A program made the translations under genes and the position numbers. The notes under the pieces were generated by a model, which was given only the letters and a program-made list of their open reading frames with translations, searched no databases and was not told the DNA's origin. 64,000 nucleotides of DNA from Progne subis subis (lineage: Eukaryota > Chordata > Aves > Passeriformes > Hirundinidae): the NCBI GenBank assembly GCA_022316685.1, contig JAKJHU010000075.1, positions 1,798,001-1,862,000 of the forward strand. The letters are read 5' to 3'. Below are positions 62,313 to 64,000 of the stretch, one piece after another (position 1 is the stretch's first letter; every line of letters starts with the position of its first letter).

Positions 62313-64000
62313 CCTGGAGATGTAGAATACAAAAGCTGGCACGCATGAAATGAAGGGCTGCTAAAATTAGACGCACTCTTGTGGCTTGGGTAGGCTCCTG
62401 GTTATTCCCAGATACCCAAAAGTAGGTCATTGAAAGCTTAACAAAGGCGTTTCCCTCAGACTTGACACTTTAGAGCCAGTTGAAAAGACCACCTGATGGG
62501 AGAATGTTATCAACACGTCACACTGGGGTTTCACTCTGCCTTGGCAGTATTTCTGAGAGAGCTGCGGTGCTACAACACCAGGCTTCTGTCACTTCACTGG
62601 AGCTGCTTTAGCAGCTCGTTCTTATCAGCCGTTAGAAGAGACAAGGAAATCAAATACCAATGAATTTCCATTAAAGGGAATGAAAGTAAGAGATCAATAG
62701 AAACCTTTAGCTGGTAACAGAGCGTGGGAGTTTAACAGCTTTACAAAGCAACTCCCTGCACAAATGATGGAGCAGTACTAAAGTACTAGTTTAGGGGAAC
62801 CGTATGAATAACTGGTTTGTCATTAGCTGATCATGACCATAATCTGAGGTAGGAGATCTTTACTGACACCCTAAAAGTGTTTCTGTACCTTTGCCCCAGT
62901 TCCTGGCTATCGTAATAGCTAAACAATGCTTGTGATCTTTCATCTGACCAGCACCCTATTTAGATTAATGCAGTAGGAAGTAGATAGAAATATTCTGGCG
63001 ACCCAGAACACAAGTAAAATAGGATACTGCAGAAAGCAAAACAGATTTCTTATGAAAACCCAAACAGCCACAAGCTGGATGCCAGTGGGTAACAGAAGGA
63101 TGTAGTTATGTAAAGAGCTCCAGACAGGGCAAATTCCTTAAATATATGAAGGGAAGGAGCTTTTCAAAAGCATTTCATTCCAGCGTCTCCAATGCAAAGG
63201 CAGAAGAGCTCTACTTTTTATCCTTGTGCTGGTCTGTCATTTATTTGGGCAGTGGGGGAAAGAAGTGTCACACTGCCCCTGCTTTCCTCAAAGCCCTCCA
63301 TAGCCAGCTTACAAGCTACAAGGCAGAGATGAAAAGTCATCAATGCTCTGGCAGATGCTGGAGCTTGGGACAGTTTCAAAATGTGGGGACAATCACCTGG
63401 GAGGTTCTGATGAAGAAGGGAATGCTTTTATGGATAGTTGAATTGGTCAGCACAGGAGTGCTGGGAGGAAACCCCAAACACAGGAGAGAAAACAAAATCA
63501 AACTTAGTAACTAACTGAACCAGTAAAAGGAGAAGGCAGTTCCTAGAGGTGCATGGGTGGAGAGGCTCTGTAATGGAAGGGAAAAAAAAAAAAAAAATTG
63601 TCTGAACCATGCTGCCTGGAGTGCTCAAGATCCATTTGCAAGCCAAAGGCTTGCAAACACCCACCTGTTTTCCTGACCACCTGTTAGCTCCAAAATACAT
63701 GTTATAATTACTGCTGCTCCTTAAAGACCCCTGTCGTAAAACTGTAGGCAATCTAAATATTTACTGAAGTAGTCACACCTCGGTACGTGACTGTGTAATG
63801 TAAAAACAGCAAACACAAAAGGTGGATTTATAGTGATCATAAAATTTTCATTCCCAGTTTCCTGACTTCCAGAGATTTTATGGCCAACATTTACATTGCA
63901 CTTTTCCCATCATTTATGACAACAGTACTACACTCTAGACACCCTTTGCACCTATTTTTTATTTTCGTGAACCTGTCTTGCACTCGCTGGGTTTTGACAG

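Larger units (their letters stand above)
59396..64000. other. Intergenic DNA to the right window edge
   Basis: No coding gene recognised. SHROOM2 is expected further right on the minus strand, but I could not identify its last exon or 3' untranslated region here. Contents are a (CA)7 tract (59,800-59,815), an A38 run, a T/G-rich repeat at 62.26 kb and an A-run near 63,582-63,597. The stretch at 62.34-62.9 kb is repeat-free but otherwise unremarkable. Confidence 0.55.

Noticed and set aside
55166..64000. SHROOM2 last exon or 3' UTR
   Set aside because: Expected from synteny, but no ASD2-type coding sequence was seen on the minus strand. The 3' UTR cannot be recognised by eye.
1..64000. CRISPR arrays, operons, phage or defence systems
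   Set aside because: The sequence is clearly vertebrate nuclear DNA, and no regularly spaced repeats or prokaryotic gene clusters occur.

Overview
This is a non-coding-rich vertebrate window, and the evidence points to a bird, probably a passerine. The bird call rests on CR1 LINE 3' ends ending in the typical octamer-like tail, on a compact solo LTR, and on the absence of Alu, L1 and B-type repeats. The passerine call rests on one tRNA-Ile-headed SINE with a CR1-like tail that resembles TguSINE1 of songbirds. Only two protein-coding loci can be supported, both on the minus strand. One is the first coding exon of WWC3 (18,297-18,505), a WW/C2 Hippo-pathway scaffold. The other is the single-exon coding sequence of CLDN34 (49,193-49,837), an atypical claudin. 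In human Xp22.2 the order SHROOM2, CLDN34, WWC3 is found with all three genes in one direction. The same order and relative direction here, read right to left, supports both identifications.

Layout. Positions 1 to 18,296 lie inside WWC3 intron 1; no second exon was recognised, so the intron runs off the left edge. A strong CpG island (about 17,930-19,210) covers the WWC3 promoter, 5' leader and exon 1. From 19.2 to 35.3 kb is AT-rich intergenic DNA with microsatellites and a small CR1 tail. At 35.3-36.04 kb an A/C simple repeat and a CR1 copy abut a second CpG island (36.13-36.83 kb). This island has no gene assigned to it and carries GC boxes and a strong CTCF-like motif. From 36.8 to 49.2 kb is intergenic sequence with three more CR1 pieces and a candidate conserved non-coding block near 44.6-45.4 kb. 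CLDN34 follows, with a splice acceptor and an overlapping upstream reading frame just before its start codon. The right end (50-64 kb) is intergenic. It holds a solo LTR inserted into a CR1 copy with a clear 6-bp target duplication, the tRNA-derived SINE, and several homopolymer and microsatellite tracts. SHROOM2 would be expected beyond the right edge.

The two genes are not known to act together. WWC3 belongs to the WWC (KIBRA) family that regulates LATS kinases and cell polarity. CLDN34 is a four-pass membrane protein of the claudin fold. No operon-like, CRISPR, defence or phage system is present. The most useful leads are the orphan CpG island with its CTCF-like motif, the uORF over the CLDN34 start, the nested LTR/CR1 insertion and a near-perfect palindrome at 51.15 kb.
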